This document shows positions 23,342-34,345 of a stretch of 64,000 nt of DNA, piece after piece; the stretch's first letter is position 1, and each line of letters starts with the position of its first letter. Source of the DNA: Ampullaceana balthica (lineage: Eukaryota > Mollusca > Gastropoda > Lymnaeidae); contig CALYLW010000326.1 of NCBI GenBank assembly GCA_944989445.1, positions 169,001 through 233,000 of the forward strand. The letters are read 5' to 3'. Below the pieces are notes generated by a model. That model had not been told where the DNA came from, searched no databases, and saw only the letters and a program-made list of their open reading frames with translations. Made by a program: the position numbers and the translations under genes.

Positions 23342-24050
23342 CATAAATATGGAAGCGCACAAGTATAAATATTAAATAATATAATTATAAAAACATAAAC
23401 AGAAGGCTTTTCGCCATTATTCCCCGAACCACCTGCACCGTCTTTCAGTTTCCCAACTGAAGGTTCGTTTTCTTCTACTGGATAAGATGTCGTTGTCACG
23501 AGTTGTTCTTCGGTAGAGTTATCCTCCCCAAATTTGCCGGGAATTACCACGTTCAGTTCTTTTTGATTCTCGCCAGACGCTCCCCGGTGTTCTTTCGTCG
23601 TCTTCAAGTTTTCTGAAAATAGTTTGTCAGCTTGGTGCGGGTCCAATTTTCGGCCCTGCTCTCTGTGGTCTTTTCTAATCTCGTTCGTAACCTGGTCCAT
23701 GACTTCCAGAAGGGGAGAAAAGACGCGAGCTTTATTACTTTCCTCGCGTCTACCCGAGTGGTTTCTCCTTGCTGTCCAAATTTTCCTATCGGCGTTAAAT
23801 TCCGTTCTATTATCCTTGATGTCGTACAAGATATCGTAATCTTCGCTGTGATTATCGTCTGCCGACTCATTCCACAGGGGTTGCTGGCCGGGGAACAATG
23901 TCGTCCTTCCTTTATCCATGAAGCGCTTCAGGTCGGACGGACCATTGCAGAAGTCTCCCGTGCAGAAGCAGATTTCCAAGCCTCCTCTGTTGAAACAACT
24001 GTCTGCGTTATGGACTATGTCGTGAGCACAGTCGTAGGCAGCTACTCTTC
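23341..24050 (-). CDS. Ly6/uPAR three-finger protein: last exon, half domain, linker, GPI-type tail
   Basis: Enters in phase 1 after acceptor CCCCATCAG and ends with TGA. It encodes the second half of a three-finger fold: GRVAAYDCAHDI, SCFNRGG, LEICFCTGDFCNG, ending in the diagnostic Cys-Asn. About 170 charged, hydrophilic residues follow, then a C-terminal hydrophobic segment (VYVFIIILFNIYTCALPYL) with no cytoplasmic tail, typical of a GPI-attachment signal preceded by small residues (GAGGSGNNG). The product is likely an extracellular, membrane-tethered protein. With the exon at 25361-25489 the domain has ten cysteines. The frame on the opposite strand is a shadow. Ligand and function are unknown. 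Confidence 0.85.
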
Positions 24051-24208
24051 CTGATGGGGAGTATAAAATAATGTCTTCCATTAAGATCAAACAAATGGAC
24101 TCTTCCTGATGGGGAGCATAAAATAATGTCTTCCATTAAGATCAAACAAATGGACTCTTCCTGATGGGGAGTATAAAATAATGTCTTCCATTAAGATCAA
24201 ACAAATTG
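24045..24208. repeat. 55-bp unit x3 that triplicates the Ly6 gene splice acceptor
   Basis: Minus-strand units of TTTTATACTCCCCATCAGGA recur with a 55-bp period (AG at 24051, 24106 and 24161). The copy nearest the exon joins the conserved coding frame. Because 55 is not a multiple of three, using either upstream acceptor would shift the frame. Confidence 0.88.
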
Positions 24209-25360
24209 AGAAAAAATTGTTTTGCTATTTACGTGAAATACGTCGTTTCCTCCCGAACTAAAATCGTTGGAGCACACACAGTTGCAGAGCGAGCTCATTC
24301 CTACAAGAGTTATTTCTAGCATGCATTTGTTGATGGAATTCTTACAGTGTTAATTTAGAGTAGATTCTATCAATTTTTACCTTGAAAACAAGAGGCTACG
24401 ATATTTTTTATCCCGCCCTCGCACCCCACACTCATTTTCCGCAACAATTTCTCCTTATCGTCAAACTGCATAGCGACTAGCTATTAAAAATATGTTCTTC
24501 TTTTTACTAAAGAACTTGTATTTGTGCAGTAACCGTCAATTTCGATAGTTTATTTTTTTTTAAAATCCCCCATCACCCACATAGCTCTTTACTACTGCAA
24601 CCTTACAGACTGTGTTTCCCTGTTCACCCTATTTTTGTACTCTTTCAGTTGATATCTATTAGAGATACCTATAGCCTATACGGGCCTTGCCGCAATCAAA
24701 ATTTAAATACATAATTTGCGTTAGTTTGACAGATTAAATATAGTTTCAAATTAAAGTTTAAATTTTTTCTTGCTACAAATAATTTTAAAAAATTGCTATC
24801 AATAATTTACAAATTAATATTTTAATAAAAGTTAGTTTGACACGATGTCAAAAAGGTATTCACTAATCTCCCTTTCAAAGACAATTTTTTTTAAAAATCT
24901 CCCTGGAAAATTCTCTGTTTTATTATGACTTGTTCAGTCCATTTAAACCAGCACCCCTCTTCAAAAACCCAAAATGACTGACTTTGGGGGGGGGGCCTTT
25001 ATTTAGAATCTACATCGACGCTATGGCTTATACCTGGAGCCATTGTCATAAAGGGGGGTGGGGTGGGTGGTGTAGGGGGTGGCGGGCCTAACCGGGGTGC
25101 CATTTATTTTATCATAGTCTACTGTGGGGCTGGAAGTTTTACTGGATGTGTGGTTAAGAGACGTCACTGGTTTAAATTTAAAATTGCATTTAAACCTCAG
25201 TATTGGATACTATGTATAAGTTCTATATGTTTATGACGGTATGGACTACCTAAAGAGTATCGGCTATTATAATTATTATAGTTTCCTGTTTAGTTCAAAG
25301 GTATAGTTACCTACCCCTAAAACTAAAAGAATTCGCTAGCAGTACTTAGTGCTGACCCAC

Positions 25361-25489
25361 CTGAGGACACGTTCATACACTTCCCAACACATCTGGACGC
25401 GTGGGCATCGACGTCATTCAACATGCCCAAAACGTCACATCCGTCGCTGCCGTCTCCATGGCAATGGAAACATGTTATCTGTTTTTCTT
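25361..25489 (-). CDS. Ly6/uPAR three-finger protein: exon with first half of the domain
   Basis: Acceptor TAATCACAG and donor TCCTCAG|GTGGGT delimit a 129-nt phase 1-1 exon reading EKQITCFHCHGDGSDGC then RCVGKCMNVSS. The ITCFHC start and spaced cysteines match the first finger of Ly6 domains. It splices in frame to 24050 (G|GA). An alternative acceptor 11 nt inward (CAG|ATAACA) would break the phase with the upstream exon. In the unspliced frame an ATG lies upstream, but that segment lacks a normal signal peptide. Confidence 0.8.
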
Positions 25490-25584
25490 CTGTGATTAGA
25501 CAGTGATCACCATAAGACTTTGCTGTACACCACAACAACACAGAAGGAGCTTTCAATTACCACCGGAACATAATTAAATAACAA

Positions 25585-25990
25585 TAACGATTACTGGAGA
25601 ATATTCAAAACTAACAAGAATAACACCATTAGTTAAATCATTAAACCTTGAAACACTAGAGGATCGAACCAAGAGTAAAGTAGTAATAAGACATAAAGCA
25701 ATTAATTATAATTTAGAAATACAACACAAAGATAACTTAATACAACCCTCAGATAGACATAAGGATAGAAACACCTTCCTTATTCACTATGCAAGAACAA
25801 ACACATACAAATTATCGTTTTCCCCGTCCGGAATTCGGGCGTGGAATGGGTTGCCTGAAGAAACCAGGAAAGCCAACACTTTATCAACATTTAAATCTGT
25901 AATAAGAATTCAGGACTAAACACAAACCATATATAAGCGTGGGACGCAATAACCTTCTGTATAAAAGGAGCGTCTGTAACAGATAAGATA
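25585..25990 (+). pseudogene. CR1/L2-like LINE, reverse transcriptase C-terminus and 3' tail
   Basis: An open stretch reads ITGEYSKLTRITPLVKSLNL, DRHKDRNTFLIHYARTNTY, SFSPSGIRAWNGLPEET and ends at the stop of IRIQD. It aligns with the minus-strand copy at 32387-32821. The 3' tail GTGGGACGCAATAACC ... AAAAGGAGCGTCTGTAACAG ends in GATAA repeats. 5'-truncated, so dead, but weakly diverged. It lies just upstream of the Ly6 exon in transcription order. Confidence 0.85.
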
Positions 25991-26344
25991 AGATAAGAGA
26001 AAGATTGTCACATGTTTATCTGCCGTCCTCAATGTACAACGGACGGCATTGGACCTAAGAAAAGTTTACATTTAACAACTTGTAAAACATTTTTTTTTAA
26101 AATGAAGCATTGCTACATATATTTACACTTCTTGTGCTGCATTGGTCAATGGGTAATTTGTGTGTATTAAAATGGAGATTCATTTTTTATGGGGTCGTCT
26201 GTACAGACTAAAATTTTGTATAAAAGTTGTGGTTGACATTTCAGATAATACTTCTACTTCTAGCCCATTCCAAGGGAATGGGGAAAAAAAGGGGGGGGGG
26301 TGAGTTTCTTGGTTTATTTGTTTTGTGTGGTCCAACTTAAACAA

Positions 26345-26818
26345 ACCTTTCAATATCATGGCTCGGCTTATGCCATCATGACTTATACCATCATGGCTTA
26401 TACCATCATGGCTTATACCATCCTGACTTATACCATCATGGCTTATACCATCATGGCTTATACATCCTGACTTATACCATCATGACTTATATCATCACGA
26501 CTTATACCATAATGACTTATACCATCCTGACTTATACCATCATGGCTTATACCATCATGGCTTATACATCCTGACTTATACCATCATGACTTATATCATC
26601 ACGACTTATACCATAATGACTTATACCATCATGACTTATACCATCCTGACTTATACCATCATGGCTTATACCATCATGACTTATACCATCCTGACTTATA
26701 CCATCATGACTTATACCATCATGACTTATACCATCATGGCTTATACCATCATGACTTATACCATCATGACTTATACCATCATGGCTTATACCATACTGAC
26801 TTATACCATCATGACTTA
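26345..26818. repeat. Minisatellite, 15-bp unit, about 31 copies
   Basis: Units of CTTATACCATCATGA or close variants. Minus frames give repeated SHDGI; plus frames give Thr-Ile-Met-Thr-Tyr. It abuts the donor site of the exon at 26820-26996, and the last unit contributes the GTAAGTCAT donor. Confidence 0.93.
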
Positions 26819-26819
26819 C

Positions 26820-26996
26820 CTGGTCCAATATAGTGACCCTTTCCCTGGCCGTGAGGTGGGGGCCACTCATCACCCCCACTATCGTAAAGGTCCTCTTGCA
26901 GCCCCTCCAAGTCCTCGTCCACTGTGTTGGGACCGTGACCAGAACCCTCCACTGAGTCCGACGTCATTTCGTCATACACCGATAGGTCAGCAGTTC
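26820..26996 (-). CDS. Acidic Ser-Gly exon, probable N-terminal part of the Ly6 gene
   Basis: Acceptor TTTATTTCAG and donor CCAG|GTAAGT delimit 177 nt, phase 1-1. The translation is acidic with Ser-Gly pairs: DEMTSDSVEGSGHGPN, VDEDLEGLQEDLYDSGGDEW and PPPHGQGKGHYIGP. Such Ser-Gly sites in acidic context are typical glycosaminoglycan attachment sites in proteoglycans. The phase fits the exon at 25361-25489 exactly (G+AA = Glu). Joining it to the Ly6 gene is inference from strand, phase and order. No homologue recognised. Confidence 0.7.
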
Positions 26997-27009
26997 CTGA
27001 AATAAACGC

Positions 27010-28000
27010 AGATGTTCGTGTGAAACTAGACTTAATATTTTATTTTAAAGTCTTGATTTGGTTAGGACAAAATTGACAGACACGGGGACTTTACAGACTT
27101 TACAGGGAGGCAGACATTACAACCAACGGTCATGTCTACTTGACCAAAGTCTATAAAATCTGAGGCGTCACTAGGGGAATGCGGACTGCACCGAGTGACA
27201 CCATCACAAGGGGTGGCACAAATGTGTCAACGTCTGAATGTTTCTGTTATTTGTAAATGGCGTACTCGGAGGAGGTCTATGGGGTAAGTCGCGATGGGGG
27301 TGACACCATGAGCTACCGCACTGGGTGACGCCAACCCTAGTGACGCCTCTGGATCTGATTCGAATCCGATCCTGATGATTTCATTGGTGATAAGTCTCAT
27401 TGATCGAGAAAATGGAGTCAGGTCAGTAAGTTGTACTATGTGGTATACTTAAATTTCAAATGATTCGTCCAGACATTGATTGGTCAGTGGTGAGGCCAGA
27501 CAAGTTAGACCGAGACTGACCACACTGAACAAATATCTTATTAGTGTCAGATAGAAAAATAAAAATTATTCTATTATTATTATTTTGATTTTGCCAATGC
27601 ATTTTTAAAATGCAATAATACCACTGGATGAGATTGACATTTATTGCAGACCTAACATTTTTATTTGTCGTCGTACTTTATGCCTTCACAAATTTTATAC
27701 AAATATTTAAAAACAATTTATTAAGTAATATTGATAGAAAAGAATAGCTAAAAAGCAATTAAAAAATGCTATCTAACATAATAATTGTTCTTTTTCATAA
27801 ATTAAAAAAAAACAATTTTTTTTAAAAACCTCACTTGTAAAATTTAAATTAATTCAACAATGCACATTCGCATAACGTCATATTCAAACAGTTATATAGT
27901 TTTCTTCTACAATAATAAATATTTTAAAATCCTGGTCATTCCGAATAAAAGTAACAAGCACACACACACAAAAATAAAAAAATAAAATAAATTTAAAAAA
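27010..28000. other. AT-rich intron or intergenic, no gene seen
   Basis: Around 27140-27360 there are GGTGACACC-like diverged repeats. The rest is A/T-rich without structure. Confidence 0.35.
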
Positions 28001-28009
28001 AACAAATCC

Positions 28010-28975
28010 TTTATATACGTGACATAACTAAAAGAATGTTCATTATAATACGCAGCGCGCGACAATCCAAAAATCAAAAATTTTAGTTATGTCTCGTAAA
28101 ACATGTTTAATATAATGCGCACCGATCGGGAATATATTTTTTAAAAATTATCGTCCATATATACGCACCGAAACGCGCAACGGGAAAGTATAAAAAAGGT
28201 CGATCAATATAATACGCACCGCGACACTATCTAAAAAAATAACATGATACATAGAGATAAATAAAATAATATAAAAATGCAATAATTTAATTATAGTACA
28301 AGCGATCGATCTGAAATTTTGATACATCATTTTTATCATTGGCACGAAACTGCCTGCAAAATTTCAGCTCGCTAGCTTACGAGAAAATGGGTTAAAAATA
28401 GATCCAAAGTTTTTGCGACAAGCAAGCAAGGGTTCAGACACCACAAGTTAATATAAAGGATTTTAATTTTTTTAAACGTAAAAAACCAAGTTTTTGACTA
28501 TAAATTCTTTATGAACGAGACATAACTGAAAGAATGTTCATTGTAATACGCAGCGCAAGACAATCTAAAAATATAAAATTGTAGTTATGTGTCGTAAAAA
28601 ATGTTTAATATAATGTGCACCCATCAGGAATATGTTTATAAAAAGTTTTTTCAATAAAATACGCACGTTATTGCGCGACAGAAAGGTTGTTCAATATAAT
28701 ACGCACCGCGACACTCTATCTCAAAAAATAACATGATACATGTACATAGAGATAAATAAAATAATCTAAAAATTCAATAATTTAATTACAGTACATGCGA
28801 TCGATCTGACATTTTTATACATGGATTTTATCATCGGTACGAACCTGCCTGCAAAAATTCAGCTCGCTAGCTTACGAGGAAGTGGGTTAAAAATCGATCC
28901 AAAGTTTTTTCGACAAGCAAGCAAGCAAGGGCTCAAACAAACAGACGCCACGAGTTAATATAAAGGATTTTAAAA
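28010..28975. mobile_element. Two tandem copies (about 480 bp) of the ATAAGGGATTT repeat family
   Basis: Both copies carry GACATAACTNAAAGAATGTTCATT, AATACGCA, GATCGATCTGA and CAGCTCGCTAGCTTACGAG in the same order and end AGTTAATATAAAGGATTTTA. Related copies are at 31372-32015 and 41450-42800. Non-coding; transposon class uncertain. Confidence 0.75.
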
Positions 28976-29524
28976 AATTCCCTGATATTATGTTACTCGA
29001 TTTGAAAGTGGACTTAAACTCTTTTGCTGCCCCACCCTGTTGTTTTGACATAATATTGTTCTGCAGTGACGTCACAGGTCGCATCACCTCCTAACCACAG
29101 ACAGAAGTCGTCATCACCTTCCAAGTCTGCTGTTTTTGCCGTGTCGTCTGCTGGCATTGTTGTACTTACCTGTTGAACGTTATCTCAGCCATCGGGTAAC
29201 CAGATGCCCCAAATACTTGTGTCTAAACACATTATCTCACACGAGGGTGTGAGTGCGTTTCAAATGTGGGTATTAGGGCATCTTCACACACCCCCCTACA
29301 CACACACACACACGAATAGATCACACAGGAACCCTGGTAATAGTTCCAAGCTGTAGTCTACTTTAGATTCACATAATTAAAAAGGGCGGGGCCAGATTGT
29401 ACCTTCGACTCTTCCTTGTCATGCCTCCCCCCCCCCACTCTCACAGTCTCCTCACACTCTAAAGATAATCTCAAGTAAGATAAACTCTTCATCCAAAGTT
29501 AAGGTATAAACTGTGTTTAAAGAC

Positions 29525-29806
29525 CTCTGTACGACTTCTGTACGACCTCTGCACGACTTCTGTACGACCTCTGTGCGACATCTGTACGACTTCTGTACGA
29601 CCTCTGTACGACCTCTGTACGACCTCTGTACGACTTCTGTTCGACCTCTGTACGACCTCCGTTCGACCTCTGTACGACCTCTGTACGACCTCTGTACGAC
29701 ATCTGTACGACTTCTGTACGACCTCTGTACGACTTCTGTACGACTTCTGTTCGACCTCTGTACGACCTCCGTTCGACCTCTGTACGACCTCTGTACGACT
29801 TCTGTC
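29525..29806. repeat. Minisatellite, 12-bp unit, about 24 copies
   Basis: Variants of TCTGTACGACCT. Open frames of 98 and 115 residues are low-complexity repeats caused by the 12-bp period. Confidence 0.93.
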
Positions 29807-29899
29807 TGACGTCAGAAGTTTGAAGAATTCGATCTTCAGTTTTGACTTCGAACCCAGGTAGCAATGTAAGGCATCATGAAATTAAAACTGTGCCAACTA

Positions 29900-31370
29900 T
29901 AAATACAAACTACAGGGCATCTGTCTGACAGCTTGGAACCTTGTTCATACACCTTCATCACATTTTTAAAAAAATGGCTTATAGCATTGTCGTTTACAAT
30001 TTTAAAATATATTTTCATTTCCCAGATCTTAATTTTTTCCCAACATAACTGCCTTCTTTTCTAACAATATATATTCATTTTTATTTAATTTCTGAAAACA
30101 CTCTCACCCTTGGATTATTTTTTGTTGTTGTGAAGATGGAACCCGTGGTCAAGGGGTTAGCAACACAAGTACACGGTCAATTTAGGCTTTCACCACATTC
30201 AAGTCATATAAGGATATTTATTCCTTTAAAAAAAATCTGCGACGTTATAGTTTTATTTTTAGAACAATTCTAGACGCCATTGTCACGTGATCAGTGAATC
30301 ATCGGGCAAATTTAGTTTTCATTCAACCCGCAAACAACAATGCAGCCTATGCAACAGGTGGCGATGTGCACATGTCTGGACACACGACTTTTAACACACA
30401 CACCCCCCACCCCCCCCACACACACACACCCACCACACACACAAACACATTCAATCAATGGTAAATCACTTCCAAAAATAACCGGACCTTACAAATAGCC
30501 ATTTTGACACCTCATTTAATTTGTTAATGACCTGCATTGAGAGATGACGCCATGACCAACAGTCATCCATTAGAACACCATGTGTTTATTTGCGCACTTA
30601 CTTTCATGGAATATTTATGTTAATGTTATCCGCTGCTTGCATTACTTAACGTGTCGCCGGAAGAAGTAAGTCAGAGTAGCACTTGATGTGGATGTGATGT
30701 CATACCGACCGTAAACATCTCCAGAGGCGGACACAGAGGTAAAAATAAAAGCTACTGCAACTTCGACACAGCAAGAAACATCACGTTATTTTAATTATCT
30801 GAATTTTAAATTTTTTTTATTATTATGAAATAACTAATGCATATAGAAAAAAAATAGTCATAAAAACTCGAGTGAGTATTTAAACGCAATTTCCAACAAA
30901 TAATTTCCGACTTTTTTTATTCAAGGGAAATCATTCTAGATTACATTAAAGTAATTTCAAATCAATAATTCTGAAAGTAAACAAAACAATTGCTACCTAC
31001 AAATTGCTCCTAAAATTACGGGAGTCGAACGAAAAGAGATTTTTGAAAAATTTCTTCTCCAACATTGTTCTAAATATTATTAGCTATCCTTTGTCGTTTG
31101 TTACAACCCGATAGCTGTTATGGTTGCCGAGAAATTGACAGAATACTGATATTTTTCGTTAAAAAAAAATTCCAGGAAATCCAGTAAACCTTTACGGCAA
31201 TTTTTTTGTCACGTGCACATCCTTTGAGACCTCCTTAACATATTTGCAAAAGACCCAAACCGTCTATCTGGTATGGCACAGGAGTAGTTGCTTGTGCAAG
31301 CTCGAACAGACAGGACAGACATTTCAAATATAAACGCAATTTGTCCCATGGAAATTGCGTTAATAAAACA
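29900..31370. other. Intron or intergenic, no gene seen
   Basis: Contains a (CA)n/C-rich microsatellite at about 30395-30445. Otherwise unstructured A/T-rich sequence. Confidence 0.4.
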
Positions 31371-31371
31371 A

Positions 31372-31855
31372 CTCCGTAAAAACAAAGTTTTTGACAATAA
31401 ATCCCTTATATATGAGACATAATTAAAAGTATTGATCATCTTCAAACGCGACAAACATTTACAGACTGTATCTGCCTTAACTCCTGCTGTATAACCGGGC
31501 GGGGGGTGGGGGGTTGGGAGAGGGGAAAGGTCTGGTCACCGATCGCTGGACCGAGCTCAGCGTGACACGTAAAATGTAAACAAAAGCACGCCGGTACATT
31601 GACGGATGGCGTCAACGCGCGAACTGAACTGTCACGTGAAAAAAACAACTGTGAAATTGAATTACATACGTTGTTTAGAGATAAACTAAAAATGCATTAA
31701 TTTAATTACGGTCAGTTCGATCGATCTGAAATTTTGATACGATGCATTGTTAGGTGACACGAGTCTATGTGCCAAATTTCAGCTCGATGGCATCACGGAA
31801 AGTGGGTCATTTTTTACTTTTGTTTTTCCGCCCAACCGACGTACGAAGAGATGAC

Positions 31856-31897
<42 letters not shown>

Positions 31898-31909
31898 GAG
31901 CGAGCGAGC

Positions 31910-31984
<75 letters not shown>

Positions 31985-32015
31985 ATTCGAAGTTAATATA
32001 ACTTATAAGGGATTT
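31372..32015. mobile_element. ATAAGGGATTT-family repeat with internal microsatellites
   Basis: Starts CCGTAAAAACAAAGTTTTTG followed by AAATCCCTTATA (31399) and ends with the inverse, TATAAGGGATTT (32004-32015). Internal conserved blocks are ACGTGTCACGCTGAGC (inverted), GATCGATCTGAAATTTTGAT and CAGCTCGATGGCATCACGG. A (GACA)n run at 31858-31896 and an (AG)n run at 31913-31981 lie near the right end. Confidence 0.75.
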
Positions 32016-32289
32016 AAAAATTAAGACCTTTATTTTGACCAGATATCTCCAGCTTTAGGGAACATAGTTAATACACAAATAATTCTAATAAAAATTGTTA
32101 TTTAAACTACGTAGCTTGTGAATGATAGTTGTTTCGATGTTCAAATGTATTTTATTTTTTATTGATAGAAGATAATTGGGCCAGCAGAAGGTCATTAATT
32201 TAGAATATGCGATAAAAAGTATTACAAGCAAGGGTGGATCAAGATTTCACGGGGCCTCTGGCTGCAATTCCACCTGGGGCCCGTACAGC

Positions 32290-32935
32290 CACCTTTATTA
32301 TACAATATCTTATCTATCTTATCTGTTTACAGACGCTCCTTCTATACAGAAGATTATTGCGTCCTACGCTTATCTATGGTTTGTGTTTAGTCCTGCATTT
32401 TTATTAGAGATTTAAATGCTGATAAAGTGTTGGTTTTCCTGGATTCTTCAGGCAACCCATTCCACGCCCGAATTCCGGACGGGAAGAAGGAAAACTGGTA
32501 TGTGTTTGTTCTTGCATACGGAATAAGGAAGGTGTTTTTATCCTTATGTCTATCTGAGGGTTGTATTAAGTTATCTTTGTGTTGTATTTCTAAATTAGAA
32601 TTAATTGCTTTATGTATGATTACTACTTTGCTTTTGGTTCTTCTATCCTCTAGTGTTTCAAGGTTTAATGATTTAACTAATGGTGTTATTCTTGTCAGTT
32701 TTGAATATTCTCCAGTAATGAATCTGGCAGCTCTTTTTTGAATTTGTTCTAGTTTATCAATGTTTTCTTTGGTGGATGGGTCCCATACAGAAAATGCATA
32801 TTCTAGTACAGGTCTCACCAAAGTGAGGTAGCATTTTAGTTTTATATCTCTATTACATTTGTTAAAGTTTCTTTTTATAAAGCCTAAGGTTTTGTTTGAT
32901 TTTTTAATAACTTCATAAGTTTGGGGCCCTTAAAT
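32290..32935 (-). pseudogene. CR1/L2-like LINE, reverse transcriptase C-terminus and 3' tail
   Basis: Minus-strand open frame 32821-32387 reads MVRPVLEYAFSVWDPSTKEN, IQKRAARFITGEYSKLTRIT and SGIRAWNGLPEESRKTN, ending MQD-stop. This is the C-terminal thumb-type region found after the reverse transcriptase core in molluscan CR1/L2-like elements. The 3' tail at 32310-32375 (GAAGGAGCGTCTGTAAACAG, GATAAGATAG) is the same as in the SINEs. The frame upstream to about 32935 also looks LINE-derived, but the catalytic domain is absent. Confidence 0.87.
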
Positions 32936-33980
32936 CATTGGGGGCGCTGTCTTTAGCCCAATCAGCACACCCTTTGATCCGCCATAGATTTAAACAGCTG
33001 CTAAATTTGACAGAAATAATACCTGGAAATGTGTTTGTGACAGCAGAAATAAAAGATAAAGATGTGTTAGTTACAACTACTACCGTGTTAGGTCTGCTTT
33101 CACAACTGCTAACTTGTCAGGTCTACTTTAAAACCTGCTAACATGTTCTGATTGTAGATTAGATTCCTTTTGTTTTGTTTGTTCAAATTCTCCGCGTGAG
33201 TCACTTTGCTCCACCCGGCCCTGATCAAGATCATGACAGAAGGCGGGGGGGAGGAGGGGACGTTTGCATTCATTGATGCTATCGTGTGCTTAGCAAGTGC
33301 ACTCAGTCGTTTACTTTTGGTTACGGAGCCAGACAAGACAACAGAATCTGGCTTCTACAAAATGGAGCACAAAAAATTAAAAAAAAATCAGTGGCGACGC
33401 CTATCAGAGATGATTCTAAAGCAGAGACGAAGCTAGTGAAGTTGCCGCCCGGGGAGGGCACGTTTTTTGTCTACTCCCTTCAAAGTCAAAAATAAATGAG
33501 TCTAGAGATGCCAGGAGTTCACAGAGAAAAACATGCGCCCAGGAATGGAACGCCCGCATCCTTTCCTCGACAAACTTGCTAATGCAAGACTGGAATTTTT
33601 CTGTAACCCTAATAATACATTACTTGACTTGGTTAATTTTATTAAAGCAGGAAATGAGAATAAAAAGACATTTAGTTTATAATTTATGTTTTAGACGAGT
33701 CTTGTGAAGATAGGACTGGACCACATTTAAAAACGGAAGTACATTCTTTAGTATAAAAAAACAAAGTAAATACAAGATATCCGGGACAATTGTTTTTAGT
33801 GGTTGCTTTTAAAAATAAAAGTTACACTAAAGTATTTTAAGATTGGTCTCTTTTTTCCTAAAACGGTGCTTATACGTGGTGCACATATATGGTGCACATA
33901 CATGATGCACAAATATGGTGCACAGAAAGGTACTTATTGTTTACTTTTAAGCAAATCGCATTGTCCAACATTCCTGAATC
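32936..33980. other. Non-coding stretch, no gene supported
   Basis: Overlapping frames of 66-76 residues around 33109-33495 lack recognisable motifs and splice context. Short repeats of GGTGCACATA occur near 33880-33915. Confidence 0.4.
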
Positions 33981-33984
33981 TAGC

Positions 33985-34345
33985 ACTAACAATACGTCCT
34001 AACCCTAACACAAAAACTATCACTACTGCCTAACGCCCTAACATTAACCTTAACACTAAGACTAAGACCATGCAATAACTCTAACCCTAAAACTAACCCT
34101 AACACTAACACTAAAGCCTGACCCTAACAATAAATCTATCTATAAGTCTAAAGTCGAACTGTAACCACAACGCTTAGCCTAACTCTAACACAATGGCCGT
34201 ACCCTAATCCTAACATTAACTCTAACACTAAAGCCTAAGTCCTAACAATAACTCTAACCCGAACTCTAAATCTAAGACTGCGGCATAAAACTAACCCTAA
34301 CACTACCCCTAACGATAAAACTAAGGCCTATAACACTATACCACT
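33985..34345. repeat. Degenerate telomere-like CTAACCCTAA tract
   Basis: Diverged hexamers related to CCCTAA (AACCCTAAC, AACTCTAACC, AACACTAAG) lead into the ordered array that follows. Confidence 0.8.

Noticed and set aside
23632..24054. Plus-strand frame of 140 residues
   Set aside because: Antisense shadow of the Ly6 coding exon.
26562..27005. (SHDGI)n minus frame and Thr-Ile-Met-Thr-Tyr plus frame
   Set aside because: 15-bp minisatellite; only the adjacent 26820-26996 minus segment has a non-repetitive, splice-bounded frame.
28959..29185. Acidic minus-strand stretch (DLEGDDDFCLWLGG) with a possible GTAAGT donor near 29165
   Set aside because: No acceptor with a pyrimidine tract in the right phase; considered as an extra Ly6 exon but not supportable.
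29513..29864. Frames of 98 and 115 residues (CTTSVRPLYD; RGRTEVVQ)
   Set aside because: 12-bp minisatellite; both strands open, as expected for a three-divisible repeat.
33109..33495. Overlapping frames on both strands, 66-76 residues
   Set aside because: No domain, no splice context, and both strands open equally.
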